Part shown: positions 31,269 to 40,480 of the stretch, in pieces | Numbering within the stretch: the stretch's first letter is position 1 | Layout: the number at the start of each line of letters is the position of its first letter | Source of the DNA: Yersinia enterocolitica subsp. enterocolitica | Lineage (GTDB): Bacteria; Pseudomonadota; Gammaproteobacteria; Enterobacterales; Enterobacteriaceae | Assembly: GCF_901472495.1 (NCBI RefSeq) | Contig: NZ_LR590469.1 | Location: forward strand, 2,046,001-2,110,000 | Direction of reading: 5' to 3' | Length of the DNA stretch: 64,000 nt | The notes under the pieces: model-generated | What the model was told of the DNA's origin: nothing | The model's database searches: none | The model's input: only the letters and a program-made list of their open reading frames with translations | Program-made: the position numbers and the translations under genes

Positions 31269-31740
31269 CGCTGTAATTTTTCATCCAGATAATCAAAAGC
31301 CATTCCCGGCATACTAAGAATGCTTTCAGGTACCCCCCGTGCTTTAAGCCGCGATTTTAGACCTATTAATTTTTGGGCTGTTTGTTGAAATGCCAAGAAA
31401 ACATGATTGGGATCAGCAAGGTCTGATAGCTCAGTAATAATAGCTTGCCAGTTAAAATTCCCCCCTTCTTCATAAGGTGATCCCCATTGGGTTACTCTGA
31501 CTATCCCCTCAGGATCCGCTTTCAACTGAATTCATCATTATGATACATCCACTCAATCGCATAGTTACCGTCATAACCTAATATAGTGGGCCCCTGCCTT
31601 CCGCTAGTTGGGGCTGGAAAGGTCAATTCAGCAGCATCATGCCAAGAGCCGTGATTAAAAATCTGTATCATTAATTTGGCCACAGACACCTCATGAGCAA
31701 TTTTTTGCTCAAGTGATAGGTAAAAATTTTGTAGCGATAA
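31253..31740 (-). pseudogene. Decayed HipA-like toxin gene
   Basis: Reading the minus strand from 31740 gives an open stretch, LSLEQKIAHEVSVAKLMIQI then FNHGSWHDAAELTFPAPTSG, that ends at TGA (31522-31524). A second frame then starts at 31525 and runs 90 residues to 31253. It contains VRVTQWGSPYEEGG and a helical tail resembling the end of HipA-type kinases. There is no ATP-binding or catalytic core between them. HipA-like proteins are usually about 400-450 residues, so roughly the middle two-thirds appears deleted, with a frame change at the joint. The family name is from general resemblance and gene pairing, not a clear motif. Confidence 0.5.
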
Positions 31741-31891
31741 TCAGCAAAAATCATCTAAATTGATCCAGATCATTTAAACCTTACAAAAATTGTGCGATGG
31801 CTGATTTTCATAGTTGCCAAGGTTACAATCCTCTGCTTTTAACCACCCCTCGGGCGTGGTTCTGACTTGAACTCAGACTGAGAGCCGTGAT

Positions 31892-33295
31892 ATGTCTTTA
31901 ACAAAAGTATCGTCATCTTCAACCAATACGCCTTTTACACCAGAATTGTTATCCCCGGCCGGTACCCTTAAAAACATGCGTTATGCCTTTGCTTATGGCG
32001 CAGATGCCGTTTATGCCGGACAGCCGCGCTATAGCCTGCGGGTACGTAATAATGAATTCAATCACGAAAATCTGGCATTAGGTATTCAGGAAGCCCATGC
32101 TTTGGGCAAACGCTTCTATGTGGTGGTGAATATTGCCCCCCATAACTCCAAGCTGAAAACCTTCCTGCGTGATTTAAAACCGGTGATTGATATGGGGCCT
32201 GATGCCCTAATTATGTCTGACCCTGGTTTGATCATGATGGTGCGTGAAGCTTTCCCACAGATGGACATCCACCTGTCGGTACAAGCTAACGCCGTGAATT
32301 GGGCGACCGTTAAATTCTGGCAGCAGATGGGGCTGACACGCGTGATCCTTTCTCGTGAATTATCGCTGGAAGAAATCGCTGAGATCCGCGCGCAAGTACC
32401 GGATATGGAACTGGAAATTTTTGTCCACGGCGCACTGTGCATGGCTTACTCCGGCCGTTGCCTGCTCTCCGGCTACATCAACAAGCGCGACCCGAATCAA
32501 GGCACCTGCACCAATGCCTGTCGCTGGGAATATAACGTCCAGGAAGGCAAAGAAGATGACGTTGGCAATATTGTGCATATTCATCAGCCAATTGCCGTTA
32601 AGAATGTCGAGCCGACATTGGGTATCGGTGCCCCTACCGATAAAGTCTTTATGATAGAAGAAGCCCAGCGCCCAGGTGAATATATGACAGCGTCGGAAGA
32701 TGAGCACGGCACTTACATCATGAACTCCAAAGACCTGCGCGCGATTCAGCATGTCGAGCGCCTGACCAAAATGGGGGTACATTCGCTGAAAATTGAGGGC
32801 CGGACTAAATCATTCTATTATTGTGCTCGTACTGCACAGGTGTATCGCCGTGCAATTGATGACGCGGTGGCCGGTAAGCCTTTCGATCCAACTTTGCTCA
32901 CCACTCTGGAAGGGCTGGCTCATCGTGGTTACACCGAGGGCTTCCTGCGCCGTCATGCCCATGAAGAACAGCAAACTTACGAATATGGTTATTCGGTTTC
33001 AGAACGTCAGCAATTTGTCGGCGAATTTACCGGTATACGTCGTGATGGACTGGCGGAAGTGATCGTCAAAAACAAATTCTCAGTCGGTGACAGTGTTGAG
33101 CTGATGACCCCCAACGGTAATATCCAGTTTATCCTTGAAAGTATGCAAGATAAAAAGGGCCAACCGGCAGATGTCGCTCCGGGTAACGGACATATCATGT
33201 ATTTGCCGATCCCAGAGGATATTAATGTGGAATATGGCTTGTTGATTCGGAATCTGAACGGGACAAATAGCCGTAATCCTCATGAAAAAGCGTAA
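31892..33295 (+). CDS. trhP: tRNA U34 hydroxylation protein TrhP (peptidase U32 family, YegQ)
   Basis: TrhP takes part in prephenate-dependent 5-hydroxylation of uridine 34 in tRNA wobble positions. The 467-residue protein shows the U32 family order: LSPAGTLKNMRYAFAYGADAVYAG at the N terminus; the signature ELEIFVHGALCMAYSGRCLLS followed by NQGTCTNACRW, giving a Cys cluster; and KDLRAIQHVERLTKMGVHSLKIEGR. GAGAGCC before the ATG fits a ribosome site. E. coli has it as yegQ, not far downstream of baeSR and followed by cyaR, as here. Confidence 0.93.
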   Translation: MSLTKVSSSSTNTPFTPELLSPAGTLKNMRYAFAYGADAVYAGQPRYSLRVRNNEFNHENLALGIQEAHALGKRFYVVVNIAPHNSKLKTFLRDLKPVIDMGPDALIMSDPGLIMMVREAFPQMDIHLSVQANAVNWATVKFWQQMGLTRVILSRELSLEEIAEIRAQVPDMELEIFVHGALCMAYSGRCLLSGYINKRDPNQGTCTNACRWEYNVQEGKEDDVGNIVHIHQPIAVKNVEPTLGIGAPTDKVFMIEEAQRPGEYMTASEDEHGTYIMNSKDLRAIQHVERLTKMGVHSLKIEGRTKSFYYCARTAQVYRRAIDDAVAGKPFDPTLLTTLEGLAHRGYTEGFLRRHAHEEQQTYEYGYSVSERQQFVGEFTGIRRDGLAEVIVKNKFSVGDSVELMTPNGNIQFILESMQDKKGQPADVAPGNGHIMYLPIPEDINVEYGLLIRNLNGTNSRNPHEKA

Positions 33296-33314
33296 CGATA
33301 AGCAATAAAAAAAT

Positions 33315-33340
33315 AATGCCATCGTCAGGATGGCATTTTA
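33315..33340 (+). terminator. Rho-independent terminator of trhP
   Basis: AATGCCATC (33315-33323) pairs with GATGGCATT (33329-33337) around a GTCAG loop and runs into TTTA. It begins 20 bases after the trhP stop. Confidence 0.85.
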
Positions 33341-33347
33341 GCAAATA

Positions 33348-33390
33348 TTAGAAATGGATCACATCAATTATAATAACACTGGGGTAGGAT
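33348..33390 (+). promoter_or_regulatory. CRP-dependent promoter of cyaR
   Basis: TTAGA-N6-TCACA at 33348-33363 fits a CRP site (good right half, weak left half), centred near 33355.5. A -10-like TAGGAT lies at 33385-33390. A start near 33397 would put CRP at about -41.5, class II spacing. E. coli cyaR is known to be CRP-activated. Confidence 0.65.
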
Positions 33391-33396
33391 AGCTCG

Positions 33397-33487
33397 AGTA
33401 CAATCAAGAACTAAAAAAGTTTTAAAGCAAGACTAGGAACCACCTCCTTGGCTAGCCCAATCTCCCTTGGGCTGGCCTTTTCTTTTT
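33397..33487 (+). ncRNA. cyaR: Hfq-dependent small RNA CyaR
   Basis: CyaR represses ompX, luxS, nadE and other messages in E. coli by base pairing near their ribosome sites. The defining conserved block AGGAACCACCTCCTTGGC is present (33435-33452), with the C-rich CCACCTCCTT pairing region. It is followed by a terminator, GGCTAGCCCAA paired with TTGGGCTGGCC, then TTTTCTTTTTT. The location just after trhP (yegQ) matches E. coli. The 5' half has diverged from the E. coli sequence. The start is inferred from the promoter elements, so the 5' end could shift by a few bases. Confidence 0.88.
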
Positions 33488-33768
33488 TATTAAACAACCC
33501 ATTGATTATAGGTGATTTTCACCATTTTTTATTATTAATGATTCTTGTTAGGGCATTAGATAATAATAAGAATAGCCCCTTATCACAAATAGCCCACTCG
33601 AAATAAAATTTATCTTCGCTAAATAAATATTTCAGTAAAAATAAAACCTGTTTTTATTATGGCAAACTATTACTGATATTCTGTGTTATTTATTGAATAA
33701 TTTGATAGATAAAATAAACAAGTATGGGTTACTGTTACTCTTATTGAAGAAATGATCTGGAGCAAGTT

Positions 33769-34668
33769 ATGACCTCAATGCCACATACCCTTCTCATCCT
33801 GAATGGTAAAGAAGCGGGTAATCAAGATGTTCGCAATGCAGTCAAAAACTTGCGTGATGAGGGTGTGACTCTCCATGTTCGCGTGACCTGGGAACAGGGT
33901 GATGCAAAACGCTATGTCAATGAAGCAGCGGCACTGGCAGTTGAGACGATCATTGCTGGCGGGGGGGATGGCACTATCAATGAGGTAGCGAGTGCGCTAA
34001 TAGCATTACCTGAGTCCAATCGCCCCAGTTTGGGTATTCTGCCACTGGGCACGGCCAATGATTTTGCTACCAGTTGCAGTATTCCTCTGCAAATAGACCA
34101 CGCATTACAGTTAGCAGTTAAAGGGCGAGCGGTTGCCATCGATTTAGCACAAGTGAATGACAAACACTATTTCATCAATATGGCGACAGGTGGCTTTGGC
34201 ACTCGCATTACCACCGAGACCCCCGAGAAACTCAAAGCCGTGTTGGGGGGCGCGTCTTACTTTATTCATGGTTTAATGCGCATGGATACAATTAAAGCTG
34301 ACAGTTGTGAAATTCGTGGCCCGGGCTTTGAATGGTCGGGTGATGCCTTAGTCATCGGGATTGGTAATGGCAGGCAAGCCGGTGGCGGGCAACCTCTCTG
34401 CCCCGATGCACTGATTAATGATGGTCTGCTGCAATTACGTTTGTTGATTGCTGAAGAATTGCTTCCCGCCCTGCTGACCAGTGTCTTTAGTGGTGAGAAA
34501 AACAAAAACGTGATTGAGACCACTTTGCCCTGGCTCGAAATCACCGCTCCCCATGACATCACTTTTAATCTGGATGGCGAACCGTTGTCAGGAAAAAACT
34601 TTCGTATTGAGGTTATTCCTAATGCTATCCAGTGCCGCTTACCTCCCAATTGCGAGTTGTTAGGCTAA
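33769..34668 (+). CDS. yegS: Lipid kinase YegS
   Basis: A 299-residue diacylglycerol-kinase-fold enzyme; E. coli YegS phosphorylates phosphatidylglycerol in vitro. The nucleotide-binding motif [14 protein letters not shown] (about residues 63-76) is intact, as are [13 protein letters not shown] and [18 protein letters not shown] in the second domain, which places acidic residues for metal binding. GGAG seven bases before the ATG supports the start. It stands alone between cyaR and the srl operon. An inverted repeat follows its stop. Confidence 0.92.
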   Translation: MTSMPHTLLILNGKEAGNQDVRNAVKNLRDEGVTLHVRVTWEQGDAKRYVNEAAALAVETIIAGGGDGTINEVASALIALPESNRPSLGILPLGTANDFATSCSIPLQIDHALQLAVKGRAVAIDLAQVNDKHYFINMATGGFGTRITTETPEKLKAVLGGASYFIHGLMRMDTIKADSCEIRGPGFEWSGDALVIGIGNGRQAGGGQPLCPDALINDGLLQLRLLIAEELLPALLTSVFSGEKNKNVIETTLPWLEITAPHDITFNLDGEPLSGKNFRIEVIPNAIQCRLPPNCELLG

Positions 34669-34677
34669 AGACCTGAA

Positions 34678-34703
34678 CATGGGCTATCAATGATTAGCCC
34701 ATG
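34678..34703 (+). terminator. Hairpin after yegS
   Basis: CATGGGCTA (34678-34686) pairs with TAGCCCATG (34695-34703). The downstream tract is A+T-rich but has no long T-run. Confidence 0.6.
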
Positions 34704-34833
34704 AATATCCTAGATTTTATTGCCATTCCAGCTTCGTCACCTCCCCTGTACCATCCAAAAAATCGTTAAAGTAGCTTCATTCCCCACAGCAAAACCTTTC
34801 ATTTCAATTCAATTTTCTTTTATTTTTAATATT

Positions 34834-34885
34834 CACTTTGAAAGATTTATCTTTCAAAGTGTGATCTATATGCAATAAATAGATC
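34834..34885 (+). promoter_or_regulatory. Operator/CRP region of the srl (gut) operon
   Basis: A near-perfect palindrome with 13-bp arms, CACTTTGAAAGAT (34834-34846) and ATCTTTCAAAGTG (34849-34861), is the likely SrlR binding site. It overlaps TGTGA-TCTATA-TGCAA (from 34860), a partial CRP site. A second short inverted repeat, GATCTAT/ATAGATC, spans 34863-34885. The position, 160-210 bp before srlA, fits operon control by SrlR plus CRP, as known for E. coli gut. Protein assignments are inference. Confidence 0.6.
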
Positions 34886-34959
34886 TGAAAAATGATTATG
34901 GTAGTGCACATGGCGACAAACAAGATGCTGAAGTTCATTCTGGTACCTCAGTGTTTTGA

Positions 34960-35595
<636 letters not shown>

Positions 35596-35630
35596 TATGT
35601 AATTCAAATGCATACTGTGTGGAGCAGATC

Positions 35631-36656
35631 ATGAGTGAATTTATCCGGATTGAAAAAGGCGAAGGCGGTTGGGGTGGCCCATTAGAGTTGCCAATCGTCC
35701 CCGGTAAAAAAATTGTTTATATCACCGCGGGTACCCGTCCAGCCATTATTGACCGCATTAGCGAACTGACGGGTTGGGAAGCGGTTGACGGATTCAAAGA
35801 AGGAGAACCACCTGCTGAAGAGATCGCTGTCGCCATTATTGACTGTGGGGGCACCCTGCGTTGTGGTCTGTATCCGAAACGCCGTATACCAACCGTCAAC
35901 ATCCATTCCACCGGTCAATCAGGGCCGATGGCGAAATACATACTGGAAGATATCTATGTTTCCGGTGTACGTGAAAAAAACATCCATAAAATCAGCAAAA
36001 CTGATGGCGCAACTACCGTAACTGCACAAACAGAACCCGCAGTAGAAGTTGCACCGCAAGCGGCAGCAGCAAACGCCGCCAAAGGTGGCCGTGATTACGA
36101 CACAACGAAGAAAATCACTGAACAAAGTGACGGTTTGTTGGCAAAAGTAGGCATGGGCATGGGCTCTGTGGTTGCCGTGTTCTTCCAGTCAGGCCGCGAC
36201 ACCATTGATACGGTACTGAAAACCATCCTGCCGTTTATGGCCTTCGTCTCGGCATTAATCGGCATCATCATGGCATCCGGTTTGGGTGACTTTATTGCCC
36301 ACGGTTTGACACCACTGGCCAGCAGCCCGATTGGATTAGTACTCTTGGCGCTGATCTGCTCCTTCCCGCTGTTGTCACCTTTCTTAGGCCCAGGGGCGGT
36401 GATTGCACAAGTTATCGGTGTATTGGTTGGGGTTCAAATTGGTTTGGGGAATATCCCACCACAATTAGCCCTGCCAGCTTTATTTGCGATTAATGCTCAA
36501 GCGGCGTGTGACTTCATCCCGGTCGGCCTGTCTCTGGCTGAAGCGAAGCAAGATACCGTGCGTGTCGGGGTGCCATCAGTGTTGGTTGGCCGCTTCCTGA
36601 CAGGTGCGCCGACTGTATTGATTGCCTGGGCAGCATCCGCCTTTATTTATCAGTAA
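35631..36656 (+). CDS. srlE: Sorbitol PTS EIIBC component (SrlE)
   Basis: SrlE carries the phosphorylated cysteine of the sorbitol PTS and the second membrane part. The 341-residue protein (E. coli 319) has an N-terminal EIIB domain with [18 protein letters not shown] (the phospho-cysteine lies in this motif) and an Ala/Glu-rich linker (about residues 125-155). Hydrophobic segments follow from about 185 to the end, including [19 protein letters not shown]. The extra length relative to E. coli is in the linker. GGAG six bases before the ATG at 35631 fixes the start. It lies 35 bp after srlA. Confidence 0.93.
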   Translation: MSEFIRIEKGEGGWGGPLELPIVPGKKIVYITAGTRPAIIDRISELTGWEAVDGFKEGEPPAEEIAVAIIDCGGTLRCGLYPKRRIPTVNIHSTGQSGPMAKYILEDIYVSGVREKNIHKISKTDGATTVTAQTEPAVEVAPQAAAANAAKGGRDYDTTKKITEQSDGLLAKVGMGMGSVVAVFFQSGRDTIDTVLKTILPFMAFVSALIGIIMASGLGDFIAHGLTPLASSPIGLVLLALICSFPLLSPFLGPGAVIAQVIGVLVGVQIGLGNIPPQLALPALFAINAQAACDFIPVGLSLAEAKQDTVRVGVPSVLVGRFLTGAPTVLIAWAASAFIYQ

Positions 36657-36721
36657 GACATTATCAGTCACACAGAAGCATTAGATTTTCTGTAATACAT
36701 TCAACGGTTAAGGATGTACGT

Positions 36722-37084
36722 ATGAATACTATTTATCAGACAACTATTACCAATATCGGAGACAGCGCCCGGGAGGCGCTGTTGGATGACATGCTCATCA
36801 CCTTCCGCGAAGGGGCACCAAAAGATATTGAAGAGTTCTGTTTTATCCACCAGCACAGCGATACCGATGGGGAATTACAGGCAGGCAACATTATGGAATT
36901 GGCCGAGACGCGCTATGTCATCACCGCAGTGGGTGAAGTGGCGACGCAAAATCTGCGTGAGCTGGGCCATATCACCATCCGTTTTAACGGTGATGAGCAG
37001 CCTGAATTTCCTGGCTCCATTCATGTCATTGGCCCGACACCGACTGATGTTCCGGTCGGCAGTGCATTGAAATTTATTCGTTAA
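36722..37084 (+). CDS. srlB: Sorbitol PTS EIIA component (SrlB)
   Basis: SrlB is the cytoplasmic phosphocarrier that accepts phosphate from HPr and passes it to SrlE. The 120-residue protein (E. coli 123) contains the family segments TFREGAPKDIEEFCFIHQHSD, where the active-site histidine lies, LAETRYVITAVGEVATQNL and LGHITIRFNG. It is followed by an ERIC element before srlD rather than a direct junction, which is unusual within a catabolic operon. Confidence 0.93.
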   Translation: MNTIYQTTITNIGDSAREALLDDMLITFREGAPKDIEEFCFIHQHSDTDGELQAGNIMELAETRYVITAVGEVATQNLRELGHITIRFNGDEQPEFPGSIHVIGPTPTDVPVGSALKFIR

Positions 37085-37090
37085 TTTATT

Positions 37091-37200
37091 CATATCCAAC
37101 GTCATTGAAGTTGCAGCAAGGCAGTAAACGAACAAATCCCGATGAGCTGACCCCCGTCAGTGATTCGGCTAACAGCGCTGCGACTTCTAGTCCGAAGGAT
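37091..37200 (+). repeat. ERIC element between srlB and srlD
   Basis: The left arm GTCATTGAAGTTGCAGCAAG, the central inverted repeat CCCGATGAGCTGAC / GTCAGTGATTCGG, and the right arm GCTGCGACTTCTAGTCCGAAGG are all present. It lies inside the srl transcription unit and would be transcribed as a hairpin. Confidence 0.85.
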
Positions 37201-37216
37201 AATTTTGGAGGTATGT

Positions 37217-37996
37217 ATGACACAAGTAGCAGTAGTGATTGGTGGTGGGCAAACTCTGGGTGCATTTTTGTGCCATGGTCTGGCCGAAGCAGGTTATAAA
37301 GTGGCCGTTGCTGACTTGAATTCCGGCAACGCACAGTTAGTTGCTGATCAGATTAATGCCGAATATGGTGCAGACAGCGCACAAGGTTTCCAGGTTGATG
37401 CCACCAATGAAAGCAGCGTACAAATGCTGGCAAAAGCGGTCGATCAGCGCTTCCATCAAACCAATTTACTGGTTTACAGTGCGGGTATTGCCAAGGCCGC
37501 ACCAATCACTGATTTCCCTCTGGATGATTTTGACCGCTCACTGCAAGTGAACCTGGTCGGTTACTTCTTATGTGCTCGTGAGTTCTCCCGACTAATGATT
37601 CGTGATGGAATTGCTGGTCGTATCATCCAAATCAATTCCAAATCAGGTAAAGTGGGCAGCAAACACAACTCTGGTTACAGTGCTGCTAAATTTGGTGGTG
37701 TGGGTTTGACACAATCGCTGGCACTGGATTTGGCTGATTACGGCATCACCGTCCATTCGCTGATGTTAGGAAATCTGTTGAAATCGCCGATGTTCCAGTC
37801 ACTTTTACCGCAGTATGCCGCCAAATTGGGCATCAAACCGGAAGAGGTTGAAAAATATTATACCGATAAAGTGCCACTAAAACGTGGTTGCGATTATCAA
37901 GATGTGCTCAATACCCTGTTGTTCTACGCCAGTGATAAAGCCGCCTATTGTACTGGCCAATCAATTAATATCACCGGCGGGCAAGTGATGTTTTAA
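37217..37996 (+). CDS. srlD: Sorbitol-6-phosphate 2-dehydrogenase
   Basis: SrlD oxidises sorbitol 6-phosphate to fructose 6-phosphate with NAD+, feeding glycolysis. The 259-residue protein is a short-chain dehydrogenase: the cofactor loop VVIGGGQTLGAFL, the motif LVYSAGIAKAA (NAG-like), and the catalytic Ser...Tyr-x3-Lys (INSKSGKVGSKHNSGYSAAKFGG). GGAGGT five bases before the ATG at 37217 decides the start; an upstream ATG in frame lies in the ERIC. Confidence 0.95.
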   Translation: MTQVAVVIGGGQTLGAFLCHGLAEAGYKVAVADLNSGNAQLVADQINAEYGADSAQGFQVDATNESSVQMLAKAVDQRFHQTNLLVYSAGIAKAAPITDFPLDDFDRSLQVNLVGYFLCAREFSRLMIRDGIAGRIIQINSKSGKVGSKHNSGYSAAKFGGVGLTQSLALDLADYGITVHSLMLGNLLKSPMFQSLLPQYAAKLGIKPEEVEKYYTDKVPLKRGCDYQDVLNTLLFYASDKAAYCTGQSINITGGQVMF

Positions 37997-38046
37997 TATG
38001 TTGTCTGAAACAGTTTGTAGTCCCGATGAGCGACGGGGCGACTGTT

Positions 38047-38102
38047 CCCAGAGGCGCTCCGGCGGTATAGGCCGCTACGACCCCAACGGAACATTTCCCC
38101 TT
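38047..38102 (-). repeat. 56-bp structured dispersed repeat, copy 2
   Basis: This is the reverse-strand counterpart of 7809-7864, about 44 of 56 bases alike. The hairpin here is GCGG-CCTATA-CCGC. It sits 50 bp after srlD and abuts an ERIC element. On the minus strand it is preceded by AAGGGGAAATGTT, which corresponds to AAGGAGAATCGTG in copy 1. Confidence 0.6.
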
Positions 38103-38115
38103 GGATTCGCCTGGT

Positions 38116-38212
38116 TAGCAAACGAATAAATCCCGATGAGCTGACATAAGTCAGTGATTCGGGTGCATGAGTGCAGCTAACACCGCTGCAGCGTCAAGGG
38201 CGAAGAGTATGA
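38116..38212 (+). repeat. ERIC element between srlD and srlM
   Basis: The core ATCCCGATGAGCTGACATAA followed by GTCAGTGATTCGGG and the right arm GCAGCTAACACCGCTGCAGC identify an ERIC. It ends about ten bases before the srlM start and includes part of its leader. Confidence 0.85.
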
Positions 38213-38222
38213 GGAGAAAATT

Positions 38223-38588
38223 ATGTCCCCCACATCCGCACTAATCAGCATTGTCATCATCGCCTGGGTACTGCAAATCTTACTTGGATGGTGGCAAATC
38301 AATCGGTTTAACCGTGCTTTTGATAGACTTTGCCAGCACGGTAAATCGGTCGGTGTGGGACGTTCTGGCGGGCGTTTTAAACCCAGAGTAGTAATGGCGC
38401 TGGCTTTTGATGAAAATATGCGTGTCAGTGACAGCATGATCATGCGAGGAATCAGTGTTTTTGCCCGTCCACGCACATTAGCGCACCTTCATGGGTTACA
38501 TCAGCAGGATTTAATCCCGGATGTGATCTTCCCTACGGATACAGCATGTCAAACTGCACTATCATTAGCGATTAAACCGAAATCATGA
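38223..38588 (+). CDS. srlM: Sorbitol operon activator SrlM (GutM)
   Basis: SrlM is a small positive regulator of the srl operon. The 121-residue protein (E. coli 119) has an N-terminal hydrophobic segment (SALISIVIIAWVLQILLGWW) followed by the family region FNRAFDRLCQHGKSVGVGRSGGRFKPRVV. GAGGAGAAA lies before the ATG. The mechanism is poorly known; despite the membrane-like N terminus it is described as an activator. It sits between two potential control regions, an ERIC upstream and a repeated motif downstream. Confidence 0.9.
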   Translation: MSPTSALISIVIIAWVLQILLGWWQINRFNRAFDRLCQHGKSVGVGRSGGRFKPRVVMALAFDENMRVSDSMIMRGISVFARPRTLAHLHGLHQQDLIPDVIFPTDTACQTALSLAIKPKS

Positions 38589-38590
38589 TA

Positions 38591-38630
38591 TTTTCACAAT
38601 GAAAGTTATTCTTTTTCATGTGAAAGTTAT
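38591..38630 (+). promoter_or_regulatory. Paired operator-like motifs before srlR
   Basis: TTTTCACAATGAAAGTTAT (from 38591) and TTTTCATGTGAAAGTTAT (from 38613) are near-identical direct repeats spaced 22 bp, about two helical turns. Each is itself a TTTCA...TGAAA dyad. They share the TGAAAG core with the main operator at 34834. They lie 43-82 bp before srlR and could serve an internal, autoregulated promoter. Confidence 0.4.
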
Positions 38631-38672
38631 GCCTGAAAAAGAGGCAATGGAAATACTTGAGCAGGAATCGTT

Positions 38673-39443
38673 ATGAAACCAAAGCAGCGACAAGTCGCTA
38701 TCCTGGAATATCTCCAGCAGCACGGTAAAACGGCGGTTGATCAACTCGCCGCCCATTTTTCGACCACCGGCACCACAATCCGCAAAGATTTAACCAGTCT
38801 TGAAAATGAAGGCGCGGTTATTCGCACCTACGGCGGGGTGGTGTTAAATCGCGACGATATTGAGCAACCCATCGATCGTAAAACGCATATTAATACCGAG
38901 AAGAAAAAGCAAATCGCCAAAGCGGCCAGTAAACTGATTAATGACGGTGATAGTCTGGTTTTTGATGCAGGCAGCACTGTGCTGCAAATGGTGCCGCATC
39001 TGGCCAAATTCAACAATATTACGGTGATGACCAACAGCTTGCATATCGTCAATGAATTGGTCGAGCTGGATAACAATCAGACTATCTTGATGCCAGGCGG
39101 CACATACCGTAAAGGTTCAGCCTCTTTTCATGGCAGTCTGGCAGAATCTGCCTTTGATAAGTTTAGTTTCGATAAACTGTTTATCGGTGCAGATGGTGTT
39201 GATCTTAATGCTGGTGTCACCACGTTTAACGAAGTTTATCATGTCAGTACTGCTATGTGTCATGCCGCCAGTCGCATCATTCTGCTGGTCGACTCTTCCA
39301 AATTTGGCCGTAAAAGCCCCAATGTCGTTTGTGCACTGAGTGCCGTTGATATCCTGATTACCGATAAAGGTATTAGCGCTGAGTATTTGCAGGAACTACA
39401 AAAAATGGGCATTAACATCATTCTGGTTGATAAAGATGACTAA
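38673..39443 (+). CDS. srlR: Sorbitol operon repressor SrlR (DeoR family)
   Basis: A 256-residue DeoR-family repressor of the srl operon. It has an N-terminal winged HTH (about residues 1-57: [20 protein letters not shown] through [11 protein letters not shown]) and a sugar-phosphate-binding DeoRC domain (about 75-235) with [16 protein letters not shown] and [19 protein letters not shown]. Sorbitol 6-phosphate is the likely inducer. The stop overlaps the srlQ start by eight bases. Confidence 0.93.
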   Translation: MKPKQRQVAILEYLQQHGKTAVDQLAAHFSTTGTTIRKDLTSLENEGAVIRTYGGVVLNRDDIEQPIDRKTHINTEKKKQIAKAASKLINDGDSLVFDAGSTVLQMVPHLAKFNNITVMTNSLHIVNELVELDNNQTILMPGGTYRKGSASFHGSLAESAFDKFSFDKLFIGADGVDLNAGVTTFNEVYHVSTAMCHAASRIILLVDSSKFGRKSPNVVCALSAVDILITDKGISAEYLQELQKMGINIILVDKDD

Positions 39444-40401
39444 TCCACTGCTTACCTATGCCCGTGAAACACTGGAAATTGAGCTAACAGAAGCCCAGCG
39501 TTTGTTATCGCGTTTGGATAATAATTTTGTCCACGCTTGCGAATTATTATTGGCCTGTACCGGTAAAGCGGTGGTCTCTGGCATTGGCAAATCTGGTCAT
39601 ATTGGTAAAAAAATCGCCGCCTCACTGGCCAGTACCGGCACCCCATCCTTTTTCGTTCACCCCGCCGAAGCATTACACGGCGATTTGGGGATGATTGGGT
39701 CGCAAGATGTATTGATTTTTATCTCTTATTCGGGTCGAGCTAAAGAACTGGATTTGATCCTGCCGTTGCTGGCAGACAGCCATATTCCGGTGATTGCGAT
39801 GACTGGCGGTTTAGCGTCGCCACTGGCGCAAGGTGCGGCCTGTGTACTGGATATCAGTGTTGAGCATGAAGCTTGCCCGATGGGGCTGGCCCCCACCTCC
39901 AGCGCGGTAAATACACTAATGATGGGGGATGCACTGGCGATGGCCCTCATGCGCCATCGCGGTTTCAATGCAGAAGACTTTGCGCGCTCGCACCCTGGCG
40001 GCAGTTTGGGTGCACGGTTGATCAATCGAGTTCACCATCTAATGAGAACCGGTGACCGCTTACCGGTGGTAAATGAATCCGACAGCGTGATGGAAGCTAT
40101 GTTGGAACTGAGCCGTACCGGATTAGGGCTGGTGGCTGTATGTGATCCTAACCAAAAGGTCGTGGGTGTTTTCACTGATGGCGATTTGCGCCGCTGGTTG
40201 GTCAAAGGAGGCACGCTACAGCAGCAGCTCGGAGGCGCGATTACCCGCCCAGGTTTCCGATTGCCAGAACAATGGCGTGCCGGTGAAGCATTAGAAGCAC
40301 TGCATCAGCATCATATCAGCGCGGCACCGGTGGTTGACCTGGATGGCAAACTGGTTGGTGCTATCAACTTGCACGATCTACATCAGGCCGGCGTTGGCTG
40401 A
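39436..40401 (+). CDS. srlQ: Arabinose-5-phosphate isomerase GutQ (SrlQ)
   Basis: This enzyme converts ribulose 5-phosphate to arabinose 5-phosphate. The 321-residue protein (E. coli GutQ has 321) has a SIS sugar-isomerase domain ([48 protein letters not shown]) and two CBS domains (about 200-321). The ATG at 39436, overlapping srlR by eight bases, agrees with the E. coli N terminus; a TTG at 39427 is less likely. It is a paralogue of KdsD and the last gene of the srl operon. Confidence 0.93.
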   Translation: MTNPLLTYARETLEIELTEAQRLLSRLDNNFVHACELLLACTGKAVVSGIGKSGHIGKKIAASLASTGTPSFFVHPAEALHGDLGMIGSQDVLIFISYSGRAKELDLILPLLADSHIPVIAMTGGLASPLAQGAACVLDISVEHEACPMGLAPTSSAVNTLMMGDALAMALMRHRGFNAEDFARSHPGGSLGARLINRVHHLMRTGDRLPVVNESDSVMEAMLELSRTGLGLVAVCDPNQKVVGVFTDGDLRRWLVKGGTLQQQLGGAITRPGFRLPEQWRAGEALEALHQHHISAAPVVDLDGKLVGAINLHDLHQAGVG

Positions 40402-40402
40402 T

Positions 40403-40470
40403 ATCCCGTCATCTTTCAAGTTGCAGGTGTGTTGGCTACTCTCATTTGCCGCCTTCCTGCAACTTGAAAA
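40403..40470 (-). repeat. Collapsed ERIC (centre deleted)
   Basis: TTTCAAGTTGCAGG (40414-40427) and CCTGCAACTTGAAA (40456-40469) are the two ERIC arms, with GCCGCC and GCCAACACAC-type inner sequence but no central palindrome. As a 14-bp perfect stem it can also end the converging srl and ivy transcripts. Confidence 0.7.
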
Positions 40471-40480
40471 CAATCAGCTA

